NCBI RefSeq assembly: GCF_002845985.1 | Contig: NZ_PDFK01000003.1 | Coordinates: 682,001-746,000 of the forward strand | Direction: 5' to 3' | DNA length: 64,000 nt | From: Lysinibacillus fusiformis | GTDB taxonomy: Bacteria; Bacillota; Bacilli; Bacillales_A; Planococcaceae | Part shown: one piece after another, positions 16,529 through 26,113 of the stretch | Position numbering within the stretch: position 1 is the stretch's first letter | How the letters are laid out: every line of letters begins with the position of its first letter | The notes under the pieces: model-generated | Databases searched by the model: none | The model's input: only the letters and a program-made list of their open reading frames with translations | Told to the model about the DNA's origin: nothing | Position numbers and translations under genes: made by a program

Positions 16529-17962
16529 TTATTGGTTATTCCAAATTACTAGCTTCATTTCCGTCATTTCCTCTATTGCATATTTAATGCCCTCACGACC
16601 TGTGCCACTTTCCTTCACACCACCGTATGGCATATGATCTACACGATACGTCGGAACATCATTAATAATGACACCGCCAACCTGTAATGATTTCGTGGCT
16701 TGGAAAGCAATCTCAATAGAAGGTGTAAAAATCCCTGCCTGTAAGCCATAATGGGAATCATTGATAGCTACTATCGCATCCTCTATCGATGAGACTGTAT
16801 TCACCGTAACGACAGGTGCAAAGATTTCCTCACAGGACACACGGCTTTGTGGTTGAGCATTATATAAAACAGTAGGTAATAAAATGTGATTCTCAATGCG
16901 ACCACCAGTTATAATCTGTGCCCCTTCCGCAACTGCCTCTTCAATCCATTGATAGGCTCGCTGTTGTTCAGCTCGTGAAATCATCGTCGCTAAATCCGTC
17001 TTGCTGTCCAGTGGATCACCCATTATTAGCTGTTCTATTTTTACTTTCAGCAGCGATAAAAATTCGTGAATCATACTCTCCATAACATAAATACGCTGCA
17101 ATGAAATACACACTTGACCTTGATTTGAAAAAGCTCCCATCACAATGCGATCCATTATACGGTCGAGTTGGACTCCTTCATCAATAATAACGCCTGCATT
17201 CGAGCCTAATTCTAATGTTACTTTTTTCAAACCAGCTCGATTACGTAAGGAAATGCCTACTGCAGGGCTTCCCGTAAACGTTATCATTTTAACGTGTGGA
17301 TGTGCTAAAAACATATCCCCTACTAATTTGCCTTGTCCAGTTACAAGATTAAATGCTCCTGCTGGTAAATTGGTTTGGGCTAATAACTTGGCTAAAAAAT
17401 GAGCAGATAATGCTGTTTGTGTGGCAGGCTTCAACACAATGGTATTGCCTGCCGCTAACGCTGGCCCTACTTTATGGGCTACTAGATTTTGCGGAAAGTT
17501 AAATGGCGTAATCGCTGCCACTACACCTATTGGTTCCCGTAATGTATAGGCAAAACGCCCCTCTCCATTTTTCGAGGCATCCATCGGAATCATCTCACCC
17601 GTAAGTCGCTTCGCTTCTTCAGCCGCAAATTTATAGGTTTCAATGGTGCGATCAATTTCTGCATAGGCATACTTTAACGGCTTCGCTGATTCCAATGAAA
17701 TAATGTTTGCTGCTTCTTCCCGATGTTCCGCAAACAGCGTGGCTAAATGTTCCAATATCTCTGCGCGTTGAAAAGCGGTTAAAGCAGCCATTTGAGGAGC
17801 TGCAGCCTGCGCACTTTCAATGGCCTCCTGTACATCCTGTTCAGTAGCCATCGCAAATTGTGCAATCACTTCCTGTGAGTAAGGAGCTTGCACCTCCATC
17901 CAGTCAGCGGTCATCTTCCATTCCCCGTTGATCCATAAGCCCTTTTTCAAAACTTGTGTCAC
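16529..17962 (-). CDS. NAD(P)-dependent aldehyde dehydrogenase (possible succinate-semialdehyde dehydrogenase)
   Basis: A 477-residue ALDH. The cofactor-binding ITPFNFPQNLVAHKVGPALAAGNTIVLKPA, the general base Glu in LELGSNAGVII and the nucleophile Cys in QGQVCISLQRIYV are all in place. It resembles the lactaldehyde, succinate-semialdehyde and phosphonoacetaldehyde branch. The frame opens with GTG 17962, but AAAGGAG lies immediately before it, so the TTG at 17950 may be the real start. It leads the three-gene set with the lactonase and alcohol dehydrogenase, behind an 18-bp inverted repeat, likely under the LacI-type regulator. Confidence 0.85.
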   Translation of the reverse strand: MTQVLKKGLWINGEWKMTADWMEVQAPYSQEVIAQFAMATEQDVQEAIESAQAAAPQMAALTAFQRAEILEHLATLFAEHREEAANIISLESAKPLKYAYAEIDRTIETYKFAAEEAKRLTGEMIPMDASKNGEGRFAYTLREPIGVVAAITPFNFPQNLVAHKVGPALAAGNTIVLKPATQTALSAHFLAKLLAQTNLPAGAFNLVTGQGKLVGDMFLAHPHVKMITFTGSPAVGISLRNRAGLKKVTLELGSNAGVIIDEGVQLDRIMDRIVMGAFSNQGQVCISLQRIYVMESMIHEFLSLLKVKIEQLIMGDPLDSKTDLATMISRAEQQRAYQWIEEAVAEGAQIITGGRIENHILLPTVLYNAQPQSRVSCEEIFAPVVTVNTVSSIEDAIVAINDSHYGLQAGIFTPSIEIAFQATKSLQVGGVIINDVPTYRVDHMPYGGVKESGTGREGIKYAIEEMTEMKLVIWNNQ

Positions 17963-17972
17963 TCCTTTCTTT

Positions 17973-18020
17973 ATGGTTACGTATTCATTTTAGAAAATAA
18001 AGAAATGAATACGTAACCAT
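17973..18020. promoter_or_regulatory. 18-bp inverted repeat, candidate paired LacI-type operators
   Basis: The perfect arms ATGGTTACGTATTCATTT (17973-17990) and AAATGAATACGTAACCAT (18003-18020) are separated by 12 nt. Each arm is itself nearly symmetric about a central CG (GTTACG/TATTC), as in LacI-family operators. The two centres are 32 bp apart, about three helical turns. No T run follows on the minus strand, so it is not an ordinary terminator. It lies between the regulator gene and the aldehyde dehydrogenase start. Confidence 0.55.
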
Positions 18021-18044
18021 TTTAGTGTAAAAAACAAACTGACA

Positions 18045-19043
18045 TTACATCAGTTCATTTTTACACGTTGTATTTCTTGGGAAAAGTTTAACAGACTCTG
18101 TTTGCTGGATGCAAGTACTTTTTTTTTCCATGATCTCAAATAATTTTTCGATGGCCATAAAACCAAGGTTTTCCTCTGTGGTTAAACCAACTGTTGTTAA
18201 AGCAATAGAATGATGTTTACTCAGCTCGACATTATCAATACCTATGACATTAAAATCCTTCGGAACCTGAAAGCCTCTTTCCAAACAAAGATTTAATATT
18301 TCAATAGCGATAGCATCTGTAGCTGCGCAAATAGCTGTTGGTCTACTAGCGAGTTGTAAAAGTTCCTCAAAGGCACGTTCAATATCCTTTTTATTAGTAT
18401 TCGTTAAAAAAGTAGGCACGGCTTTGGCCTCTATCCCATGTTCCTTTAAGGCCCGTTCAAATCCCTGATAGCGCCCATAAAAAGTACTCATTTGATGGGG
18501 CCCACCTATCCAGCATAAGGATTGATGCCCTAACGATAAAACATGATTGGCTGCAAGATAACCAGCATGCACATTATCAATCTCTACAAAATGTCTATTT
18601 TCTTGATGCTTACGATTAAACATAATAAACGGGATACCTAGTTTTTCTAGTTTAAAAAACAAATCATCTTGGTACAGCATAGAAGATAAAATGATCGCGT
18701 CTGCTTTCGTTTCCAAAACCGCATTATAAATTGAATGTAAATTATCCTCTGTTCCAAAATAGACATTGACTTTATAACCACGTGCATTAACATAATTCAC
18801 GATTGCTGTTGTTGTATCAACAAAAAAAGGGTTGTGTAACGGCCCCGAAATCAATGTTATAATGCCTGTTTTTTTCTGAACAAGCGATCTTGCTATATCA
18901 TTTGGCACATAGTTTAGTTCCTCAATCGCCTTCATTACTTTTTCAATTGTTTTTGGCTTTACCAGCTCTGGCGTATTCAACACCCTAGACACGGTTGTTT
19001 GTGAGACACCAGCATGCTTTGCCACATCTTTTGAAGATACCAA
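18045..19043 (-). CDS. LacI-family transcriptional regulator
   Basis: A LacI/GalR regulator. The N-terminal helix-turn-helix is SSKDVAKHAGVSQTTVSRVLN with the hinge NYVPNDIARSL, followed by the periplasmic-binding-protein-like sensor domain (TGIITLISGPLHNPFF, then ICAATDAIAIEIL). The chosen start is TTG 19043, which has GGGTGG 6 nt upstream; ATG 19064 is open but lies only about 14 nt after a -10 TATAAT without a Shine-Dalgarno site. It precedes the dehydrogenase/lactonase genes on the same strand and is their likely repressor. The inducer is unknown. Confidence 0.85.
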   Translation of the reverse strand: MVSSKDVAKHAGVSQTTVSRVLNTPELVKPKTIEKVMKAIEELNYVPNDIARSLVQKKTGIITLISGPLHNPFFVDTTTAIVNYVNARGYKVNVYFGTEDNLHSIYNAVLETKADAIILSSMLYQDDLFFKLEKLGIPFIMFNRKHQENRHFVEIDNVHAGYLAANHVLSLGHQSLCWIGGPHQMSTFYGRYQGFERALKEHGIEAKAVPTFLTNTNKKDIERAFEELLQLASRPTAICAATDAIAIEILNLCLERGFQVPKDFNVIGIDNVELSKHHSIALTTVGLTTEENLGFMAIEKLFEIMEKKSTCIQQTESVKLFPRNTTCKNELM

Positions 19044-19079
19044 AAAAACCACCCATTTCATCATTGTAAAGCTATATTA

Positions 19080-19101
19080 TACCATTTATAGCATAATGGT
19101 A
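19080..19101. promoter_or_regulatory. Possible autoregulatory site and -10 of the lacI-type gene
   Basis: An inverted repeat TACCAT / ATGGTA overlaps the -10 hexamer (TATAAT on the minus strand), just upstream of the regulator. Confidence 0.35.
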
Positions 19102-19123
19102 ATAGGGAAGACCAATTATTGGT

Positions 19124-20344
19124 TTAGCCCTTTCGTTCATAGGGCTTAGCTGCTTCACTCGCTTTAAAATTGTAGACGGGTTGAATAACTTTTACAATAT
19201 CCACTGTTTCCCCAATAGCAGCTGTAATTTCTGCCATTGGCTTATAGGCCATTGGTGCCTCATCCAATGTTTCTTCGTTAACAGATGTTGTCCAAACCCC
19301 TTTCATCGTGTCTTTAAAATCTTCCATATTCAACGCTTTTTTAGCCGCTCGACGTGAGAACATGCGCCCTGCTCCATGCGGTGCTGAATAATTCCATTCT
19401 GCATTGCCCTTCCCAATACAAATAAGAGAACCGTCTCGCATATTCATAGGGATGACAAGCTTTTCTCCTTTATTAGCACGAACAGCCCCCTTACGAAGGG
19501 TCATTGTTTCTGTCTCAATATAGTTATGGATCGTATCAAAGGTATCTACAAAATGCCAATCCATCTGTTTAGCAATCGTTTCTGCAATCGTCCAACGATT
19601 CATACGTGCAAACTGCTGTGCAATCTTCATATCGTGAATATAGTCATGGAAAGCTTCACCTTCTAAATAGGCTAAATCTTTCGGAACTGGCGGGTGTTGT
19701 TCCTTATAGGCTTGAATCATCGTTTGAATCTCCTGTTCCCGTCCTTGCTGCTTAAGCTCTACTATCTTTTCAGTCAAATCTTGTCGACGTAAATTTTCAT
19801 AAGCTCTCTTTTGATGCCAATTGGCAACCTTTGCCCCTACATAGCGTGAACCTGTATGAATCAATAAATAGTAGTGATTGTCTTCATCCTTTGCCAATTC
19901 AATGAAATGATTGCCTCCACCAAGTGTCCCTAATGATAGATTGGTATAGTCATCTTTCAAGCCGCTTGCTCGAAATTGTTTACCTTCAAACTCTAAAAAA
20001 TGTCGATTGGGTGATACTTCTTGATGAATGTCCTGCCCACTTGGTATATGTGTTCGAATAATGGTATCGAGCTTTTCATAATCCACTGTCGATACATTTA
20101 ATTGAGCGACTAATACACCACAGCCTACATCTACACCGACAAGATTTGGTACAACACGACCCTGTAATTGAATGGTTGTGCCAATAACACAACCTTTCCC
20201 CGCATGATAATCTGGCATAATCCGTACCTTAGTACCTGCCATGAAAGCCTGATCTGTCAGCTCTTGAATTTGCTCGATGGCAGTTTGCAATGCTGTTTGT
20301 GCATAAATTTTGGCCTCTGTGTAACGACCTTTAATGTCAATCAT
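19124..20344 (-). CDS. rtcB: RtcB-family RNA ligase / RNA-splicing ligase
   Basis: A 406-residue RtcB-family protein. RtcB joins 2',3'-cyclic-phosphate and 5'-OH RNA ends using GTP and Mn2+. Visible signatures are DYHAGKGCVIGTT, NLVGVDVGCGV (metal Asp and Cys), LGTLGGGNHFIEL, and SAPHGAGRMFSRRAA with the histidine that takes GMP. The length matches the shorter bacterial RtcB branch. AAGGAGG precedes the ATG. No archease or RtcA gene is nearby. The role in Bacillales is unclear; RNA repair is the likely one. Confidence 0.85.
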   Translation of the reverse strand: MIDIKGRYTEAKIYAQTALQTAIEQIQELTDQAFMAGTKVRIMPDYHAGKGCVIGTTIQLQGRVVPNLVGVDVGCGVLVAQLNVSTVDYEKLDTIIRTHIPSGQDIHQEVSPNRHFLEFEGKQFRASGLKDDYTNLSLGTLGGGNHFIELAKDEDNHYYLLIHTGSRYVGAKVANWHQKRAYENLRRQDLTEKIVELKQQGREQEIQTMIQAYKEQHPPVPKDLAYLEGEAFHDYIHDMKIAQQFARMNRWTIAETIAKQMDWHFVDTFDTIHNYIETETMTLRKGAVRANKGEKLVIPMNMRDGSLICIGKGNAEWNYSAPHGAGRMFSRRAAKKALNMEDFKDTMKGVWTTSVNEETLDEAPMAYKPMAEITAAIGETVDIVKVIQPVYNFKASEAAKPYERKG

Positions 20345-20834
20345 GTCTATCCCTCCTTCCTATTTATACGTAAAAATGGAATGAAATGTTTCGTAGTGTT
20401 GAAAAACAAAACCATCCATAGCATTTTTGTGAAGGGTGAAAATGGGTTTCCGTTGCAGGCTACTTACTTTCCACTCCATAAAAATGTTTCTTTTTAGCAA
20501 AGGTTTTCAAATAAAGTGAAGGGTATTCACTACTCTTTATGGAGGGGTGTTATCATTCATCATTTTTCCATATTGAAAATAAGAGACTATCCTTTCTCTA
20601 ATCATACAAATAATGGGCTATTTTGTTTACTAGGGCTTGGATAAAAGATAAGAAACAGATACTTTTACACATGGTGAGTGAAGCGGCTCATCGAACGCTT
20701 CCTGAAAAGGACGCAAGCAGAACGGCCATCAATCCCTCGCCTTTCAAAATGGCTGCTGCTGCCGTTGACATCACCTGTTCTCAACAACATGAAACGTTCT
20801 AAAAGATTATACTTTTAGAACGTTTTGCAAAGGC
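20345..20834. other. 490-nt gap with a GC-richer segment
   Basis: Nothing certain is encoded here. The stretch 20671-20790 is clearly richer in G and C than its surroundings and carries a 43-codon open frame on the plus strand (ATG 20671, stop 20800-20802) with Ala-rich content but no ribosome binding site. A strong hairpin follows at 20792-20825. Confidence 0.5.
20792..20826. terminator. Hairpin terminator
   Basis: The 14-bp stem AAACGTTCTAAAAG / CTTTTAGAACGTTT has a 6-nt loop. It ends the dynamin-like gene on the minus strand and could also serve a plus-strand transcript, which would meet a short T run. Confidence 0.75.
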
Positions 20835-22685
20835 TTATTCTTCATACTGAATAGCTAATTTCTTTGGTATTTCTGGTATATCGTTTGATTTTACATCTTC
20901 TTCTTTTAACGTAAGCCTTTGTAGTGCGTACTTTTCTTGCACATCAAAAGGTATTGCAATACTTTCCATTTTATTATGCATTTGACTTCGTGCAAGTAAG
21001 CCTTTGTTGGATAAATCAATAGCTAGAATAGCCTGAACAGTTTCCTCTAGCATTTCAAGATCCTTCGTTTTCAGCGGCATTTGCTCGTTCATTAAAAATG
21101 GTTGAAGCTGCTCTTTAATATAACCCTGCGCTTCAATTAAGCAAGAAAATTCGTTTAACTTTTCAGCATAACGCTTTAATTGGCGCTTCTCTTTTGCACG
21201 TTGTTGATTTAATTCTTGTACTTTTTGTTCAATACGATGCATGCGCTCTTTCACTAAATCCACTAAATAGGCTTGTATACCTTGCATCATTTGTAATACA
21301 GTGGCTTCCGCTTGCTGTACTTTGTCATATTGAGCGACACAATCCAATTGCTGCTCATTTAATTTTTGAACTCTCTCTTTGAAAAATTCATTTTGTGTAT
21401 GCTGACCAAAAATAGCTTTCATAAGCCCTTTGCCATGAATTTTTTTATGCTGCGCATCCAAGCGCTCATATTCACGGGAATATTCACTATGCATGTTGCG
21501 ATATTCCCGTAACATTTGTTGGTAATACACAGCCATTTCAGTAAACTCTTCCACCTTATCATCCTGTAAATAATCATGTAGCGAGATCGTTTGTAACAGC
21601 TGATATAATGTTTGAACTTGTTTAAATGTATTCGCTACCTGCTCGTATTCTTGCTCATATTCTTTAACAATTGCTAAATCCCGTTGATAGCGAGAAAATT
21701 CATATTGGGTATCGCCTGCATATTTCTCAATATTCTCTACAGCAGATTGAAAAGGATCACGTTGTGGAATTACAGTTAATTCGAAGCGGAATCGTTCAAG
21801 CCATTGCAAGAAGCGGATTAAGATGGCGTAGGTTTTTTTATCACTATTTTCAGCCACACGATGGATGTGGGCAATTAAATGATCGTACTGGCTTTTTTGC
21901 CAAAGCTCCTGGTTGTCCGTTTGTTTGGCTTCTAGTGCATCGGTTGCTGAAACCGCTACAAAATCACTCATTAAATGACCAATACGTTGTTGTTCTGAGC
22001 TCATAAATGCTGTAGCATGCTCATCGATATCAATGCCATTGATGACACATAAAGGTTCTACCCCTTTATTTTTTAATGCATCTATCAATAATAGTTCGGC
22101 ATCAATCGCCATAGAACCCGCACGCAGCACCCAGAAAATTTCATCGACACGGTTCATAAGCGCTTCTGAGAAATAAGCCATTTCGCCTCCACCTGCTTCT
22201 AATGAGACAGAATCGATAATAGTTACCGATTTTAATAAATCATTTTTCAAATAGACTTCAAGATAATCTAAATGTTCCCGTAAAATCTGAGAGGCAAACG
22301 TATCACCAGTTGTCAGTAGCTCTAGTTTACTCATATCAAATATAGCTACAACGCCATCTAAAAAATAGGCTTTAATCTCTTCTTGTTCACCATAGCGTAT
22401 AAATGTATTTACACCTGTTGGATGCTGATCATCAACTGATAATATTTCACGTCCAAGAAGCCCATTGACAAGTGTCGTTTTGCCCACTCTCTCTTTTCCG
22501 ACTACTAAGATCATCGTTTGGTTATTGGCATCTTGAATAATCCGATTTAAATGTTTCGCTGTATCTTTCACATATGTATTTTGCACAATGATGCCATACA
22601 AATGTCGCAGGTGATCAACAAATTGTGGCAAAATATTATTCGCTGAGGTTGTATATTCGATTGGCGTGTTGTCAATGTTCGTCAT
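20835..22685 (-). CDS. Dynamin-like GTPase with long coiled coil
   Basis: A large GTPase of 616 residues. The P-loop GKERVGKT is near residues 63-70 (ATG 22685 numbering), followed by a switch-like PTGVNT, then DSVSLE at the G3 position and NGIDID where NKxD normally stands. Thus both G3 and G4 deviate from the consensus. The rest (about 310-560) is rich in Glu, Gln and Lys and looks like a long helical coiled-coil stalk, as in bacterial dynamins that remodel membranes. ATG 22685 has AGAGG at good spacing; TTG 22691 is upstream. It stands alone and its job is not known. Confidence 0.65.
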   Translation of the reverse strand: MTNIDNTPIEYTTSANNILPQFVDHLRHLYGIIVQNTYVKDTAKHLNRIIQDANNQTMILVVGKERVGKTTLVNGLLGREILSVDDQHPTGVNTFIRYGEQEEIKAYFLDGVVAIFDMSKLELLTTGDTFASQILREHLDYLEVYLKNDLLKSVTIIDSVSLEAGGGEMAYFSEALMNRVDEIFWVLRAGSMAIDAELLLIDALKNKGVEPLCVINGIDIDEHATAFMSSEQQRIGHLMSDFVAVSATDALEAKQTDNQELWQKSQYDHLIAHIHRVAENSDKKTYAILIRFLQWLERFRFELTVIPQRDPFQSAVENIEKYAGDTQYEFSRYQRDLAIVKEYEQEYEQVANTFKQVQTLYQLLQTISLHDYLQDDKVEEFTEMAVYYQQMLREYRNMHSEYSREYERLDAQHKKIHGKGLMKAIFGQHTQNEFFKERVQKLNEQQLDCVAQYDKVQQAEATVLQMMQGIQAYLVDLVKERMHRIEQKVQELNQQRAKEKRQLKRYAEKLNEFSCLIEAQGYIKEQLQPFLMNEQMPLKTKDLEMLEETVQAILAIDLSNKGLLARSQMHNKMESIAIPFDVQEKYALQRLTLKEEDVKSNDIPEIPKKLAIQYEE

Positions 22686-22972
22686 CCTCAAAACCTCTTT
22701 TCGTATGTATCTATAAAACTATTATAAAGGAAACCATGGCTTTTCTAATACATGGATTGATGAAAAGAGGACAATGTACTTATGTGATTATATAGTAAAT
22801 AGGAATTCATCCTTATACTTATTCGATGTCTGCTCCATATATGAGCGGTTACTCGGACTAAAGGGAACAGCGTACCCCTCTGAATTCTACTAATTTTAAT
22901 AGAAGTATGAGGTATTATCATTTTTATTTACCTCTGTTTTTCTATTGCAATGACCTTTCTCCTAAATGAAGT

Positions 22973-23857
22973 CTATTCCTCTACTCCAGCCATCCGAGCG
23001 TAAACAGCGCCAAGTGTTGGCATGCCGCCTTGTGCACCAAATTTTTCTACAGACAAGGAAGCAGCAATATTGGCGAAGTATACGGCCTCATCCAACGATT
23101 GTCCCTCTACTAAAGCATAGGCTAATGCCCCATTAAACGTATCTCCTGCTCCAGTTGTATCCACAGCTGTCGTCATATAGCCTGGTACATGGATTGGATA
23201 GGAGCCATCGAAATAACATGCACCATCACTACCTCGTGTCAAAATTATTTTATTAGGATACTTTTTTAAAAGCTGCTCGAACGGCTCATTAAAAATTTCA
23301 GCACATTCTGTTTCATTTGGCGTTAAATAGCTAATATCCTCCATCCATTGCATATCAAAATTGGCTGCTGGTGCAGGATTTAATAGGACAGAAACACCTG
23401 CTTCTTTACATAATTGAATGGCGTAGGCTGTCGTCTCCTTTGGGATTTCAAGCTGTATGATTACCATTTGACTTTTTTGTATCAATTCCTTAGAAGCTTC
23501 AAGGTGAGATGGGGATAACGCATAGTTTGCTCCAGGTACAACAACGATTCGATTATCGTCATTGTAAAGAAGAATATTGGCAATGCCTGTAGGAGAAGAA
23601 GTACTAGTTACAATCGCATCTGTCTGAATCTGCTCCTGCTGTAAAGTGGCTTGTAATGCCTTACCAAAATAATCCTCACCTACACAGCCAATCATTGCCA
23701 CTTCACTGCCAAGACGAGCTGCCGCAACTGCTTGATTAGCCCCTTTTCCTCCAGGGACCGTTTGAAATGCATTGCCCAGAATGGTTTCCCCTTGTTTTGG
23801 AAAAGTATCCATGTGTACAACTAAATCCATATTTAAACTTCCGATCACTGTAATCAT
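22973..23857 (-). CDS. rbsK: Ribokinase (PfkB family)
   Basis: A ribokinase of about 294 residues that phosphorylates D-ribose to ribose-5-phosphate with ATP in the cytosol. Motifs: GSLNMDLVVHMD at the N-terminus, GGKGANQA (sugar lid region), and DTTGAGDTFNGALA with the catalytic Asp and anion hole. The start is put at ATG 23857; the GTG three codons upstream lies only 2 nt from AAAGG. No ribose transporter or rbsR gene is next to it, so it is an isolated kinase. Another PfkB sugar substrate remains possible. Confidence 0.85.
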   Translation of the reverse strand: MITVIGSLNMDLVVHMDTFPKQGETILGNAFQTVPGGKGANQAVAAARLGSEVAMIGCVGEDYFGKALQATLQQEQIQTDAIVTSTSSPTGIANILLYNDDNRIVVVPGANYALSPSHLEASKELIQKSQMVIIQLEIPKETTAYAIQLCKEAGVSVLLNPAPAANFDMQWMEDISYLTPNETECAEIFNEPFEQLLKKYPNKIILTRGSDGACYFDGSYPIHVPGYMTTAVDTTGAGDTFNGALAYALVEGQSLDEAVYFANIAASLSVEKFGAQGGMPTLGAVYARMAGVEE

Positions 23858-24101
23858 CAATTTCACTACCTTTCTTCTTTTTGATTAGCAGAAAAAGCTG
23901 AAATGAACACAATATTGTATTCATTTCAGTAGCTAATTTTATAGTAATATATTTGCAAAAACCGAAAAATCATCTAGATACTTTTCTAATATATCCAATG
24001 AAATCACTTGATAAGCAGAAACAGCAGTAATTTGAAATCCTGCATGTTCATTAAGTTTTCTATTGGAGCACTCTGGAAAAATTGAAAAGCCTCTCTACTT
24101 G

Positions 24102-24542
24102 TTACTCAACACTTAAATTTGGTATCAATGACTTGTTTTCAATAGGTGATGATAAGGAAATCAATGTAGTGGAATCGCCATACTTCATACTATCATTTTC
24201 AAATAATTCAAGTTCCTTTGTTGATTCAACTACTACTTTAATCAAATAATTGTATTCTCCGCTAATTCGGTGACACTCTACTACTTGTGAGGCCTGCTTA
24301 CAATAATCAACGAAATTATTGCACTTTGTAGTCCGGAAAAGGACAAACGCAACAGTGGATTTCCCAACTTTTTCATTCGAAACTATAGCTCTGTAGCTCT
24401 TAATCACTTCTTGTTCTTCTAGTCTTTTTACCCTCTCTGTTATTGCTGGTTGAGATAATCCTATTAGTTTTCCAAGGGAAGTCATTGACAACCGAGCATC
24501 TGATTGTAAACGCATTAGTATATCTGCATCAATACTATCCAT
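24102..24542 (-). CDS. Lrp/AsnC-family regulator
   Basis: A 146-residue Lrp/AsnC protein. The N-terminal winged helix is DADILMRLQSDARLSMTSLGKLIGLSQPAITERVKRLEEQ, followed by the RAM effector domain (VAFVLFRTTKCNNF, then ISGEYNYLIKVVVEST). It is divergent from an MFS exporter with a 236-nt AT-rich gap, the usual arrangement for a regulator of amino acid or drug export. GAAGGGG precedes the ATG. The ligand is not known. Confidence 0.88.
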   Translation of the reverse strand: MDSIDADILMRLQSDARLSMTSLGKLIGLSQPAITERVKRLEEQEVIKSYRAIVSNEKVGKSTVAFVLFRTTKCNNFVDYCKQASQVVECHRISGEYNYLIKVVVESTKELELFENDSMKYGDSTTLISLSSPIENKSLIPNLSVE

Positions 24543-24778
24543 TTAAGCACCCCTTCATTTATACGATACTGACATTTCACAATTAATAGCTAATTTAACT
24601 AATCCTATTGTAAGGTGTCTATGCCTCCTAGATTATTATATTATACTTCAAATGCAATATCATCAAAATACATTAATTTTATAGCTAAATACACAATAAT
24701 ATCTTTATTATCAAATGTAAAATCAAAAATGACATTAGTATAATTAATCCTATCAACTAATCAGGAGGTCTTTTATAA

Positions 24779-25987
24779 ATGAATAATAATGATTTAACTA
24801 AACAAAATGAAAAATCTGTTGCAATACCTTCAGAACGTCTCCCTTGGGCCGGTTTAATTGCACTAGCTATGGCAGGGTTCATATGTATCCTTACCGAAAC
24901 TATACCAGCTGGTTTATTAATACAGATAAGTGAAGGACTCGCTGTGTCCGAATCTCTTGCAGGTCAACTTATTACAGCTTATGCTCTTGGCTCACTAATT
25001 GCAGCTATTCCTATAACCACTGCAACACAAGGGTGGCATAGGAAACCCTTGCTGCTTTTATGTATTATTGGGTTCCTTGTATTTAATACTATTACAGCCC
25101 TTTCTTCTAGTTTTACCTTAACTATAATAGCTCGATTCTTTGCGGGTGTAACGGCAGGCGTCCTGTGGGGAATGAGCGCGGGATATGCACGACTTATGGC
25201 GCCAGAGTTACTTAAGGGAAGGGCAATGGCAGTGGCCATGATTGGTACTCCTCTTGCATTAGCTTTTGGTGTTCCTGCTGGGGCATTTCTCGGTTCCCTT
25301 GTTGGCTGGAGATCTGTTTTCGGAATAATGTCACTCTTAGCAGTATTATTGATTTTATGGATTATCTGGAAAATCCCTGACTTTCCTGGGCAAACATCTG
25401 AAAAGCGAATGACCCTGCTCAAGGTTTTCATTACCCCTGGAGTTCGTCCGATTTTATTTGTTGTATTAGTTTGGATACTTTCTCATAACATACTTTATAC
25501 TTATATCGGACCATACCTCTCCGAAGCAGGTCTTGCGCAACGAGTTGATTTGGTTTTACTCGTTTTCGGTATTGCATCTTTAGTTGGAATTTGGGCTATT
25601 GGTATATTCATTGAGCGTATACTACGTACTTTAGTGTTAATGAGTCTAGCCGGATTTGGATTGGCATCATTATTATTAGGTATCGGAATTAGTCACCCTA
25701 CTATCATTTACATTGCTGTAGCTTTATGGGGTTTAACTTTTGGAGGAGCAGCAACACTTACGCAAACAGCAATAGCAGATAATGCTAAAAAAGGTGCAGA
25801 TATTGCCCAATCAATGCTAGTTACTGTTTGGAACCTCGCTATCGGTGGAGGGAGTGCAATTGGAGCAATCCTGATGGAATCATTTGATGTAGTATCTTTT
25901 CCATGGGTAATGTTTATCCTCATTCTTCTTGGATTTCTAGTAGCGTTTCGCGCAAATGTTTCTGGGTTTCCTCAAACAAAACAATGA
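24779..25987 (+). CDS. MFS transporter (DHA1/AraJ-like exporter)
   Basis: A 402-residue, 12-helix major facilitator protein. Marks of the DHA1/AraJ group are the N-terminal AMAGFICILTETIPAGLL, motif A-like GWHRKPLLLL after helix 2, and motif C-like GVPAGAFLGSLVGWRSVFG in helix 5, which points to antiport export. AGGAGG lies before ATG 24779. Being divergent from an Lrp-family gene, it may export an amino acid, sugar or drug under that regulator's control. The substrate is not assignable. Confidence 0.85.
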   Translation: MNNNDLTKQNEKSVAIPSERLPWAGLIALAMAGFICILTETIPAGLLIQISEGLAVSESLAGQLITAYALGSLIAAIPITTATQGWHRKPLLLLCIIGFLVFNTITALSSSFTLTIIARFFAGVTAGVLWGMSAGYARLMAPELLKGRAMAVAMIGTPLALAFGVPAGAFLGSLVGWRSVFGIMSLLAVLLILWIIWKIPDFPGQTSEKRMTLLKVFITPGVRPILFVVLVWILSHNILYTYIGPYLSEAGLAQRVDLVLLVFGIASLVGIWAIGIFIERILRTLVLMSLAGFGLASLLLGIGISHPTIIYIAVALWGLTFGGAATLTQTAIADNAKKGADIAQSMLVTVWNLAIGGGSAIGAILMESFDVVSFPWVMFILILLGFLVAFRANVSGFPQTKQ

Positions 25988-26113
25988 TTAAATCAGGATA
26001 TTCCTTGAAACACATAGCCATTTCGTTGCGGCTTTATTTCAAACATCTTATCTTTTTTTGTAAACACTGCAACTTTATTTCAAAGGTATATTGTATTGCT
26101 ATTTAATCAGAGC

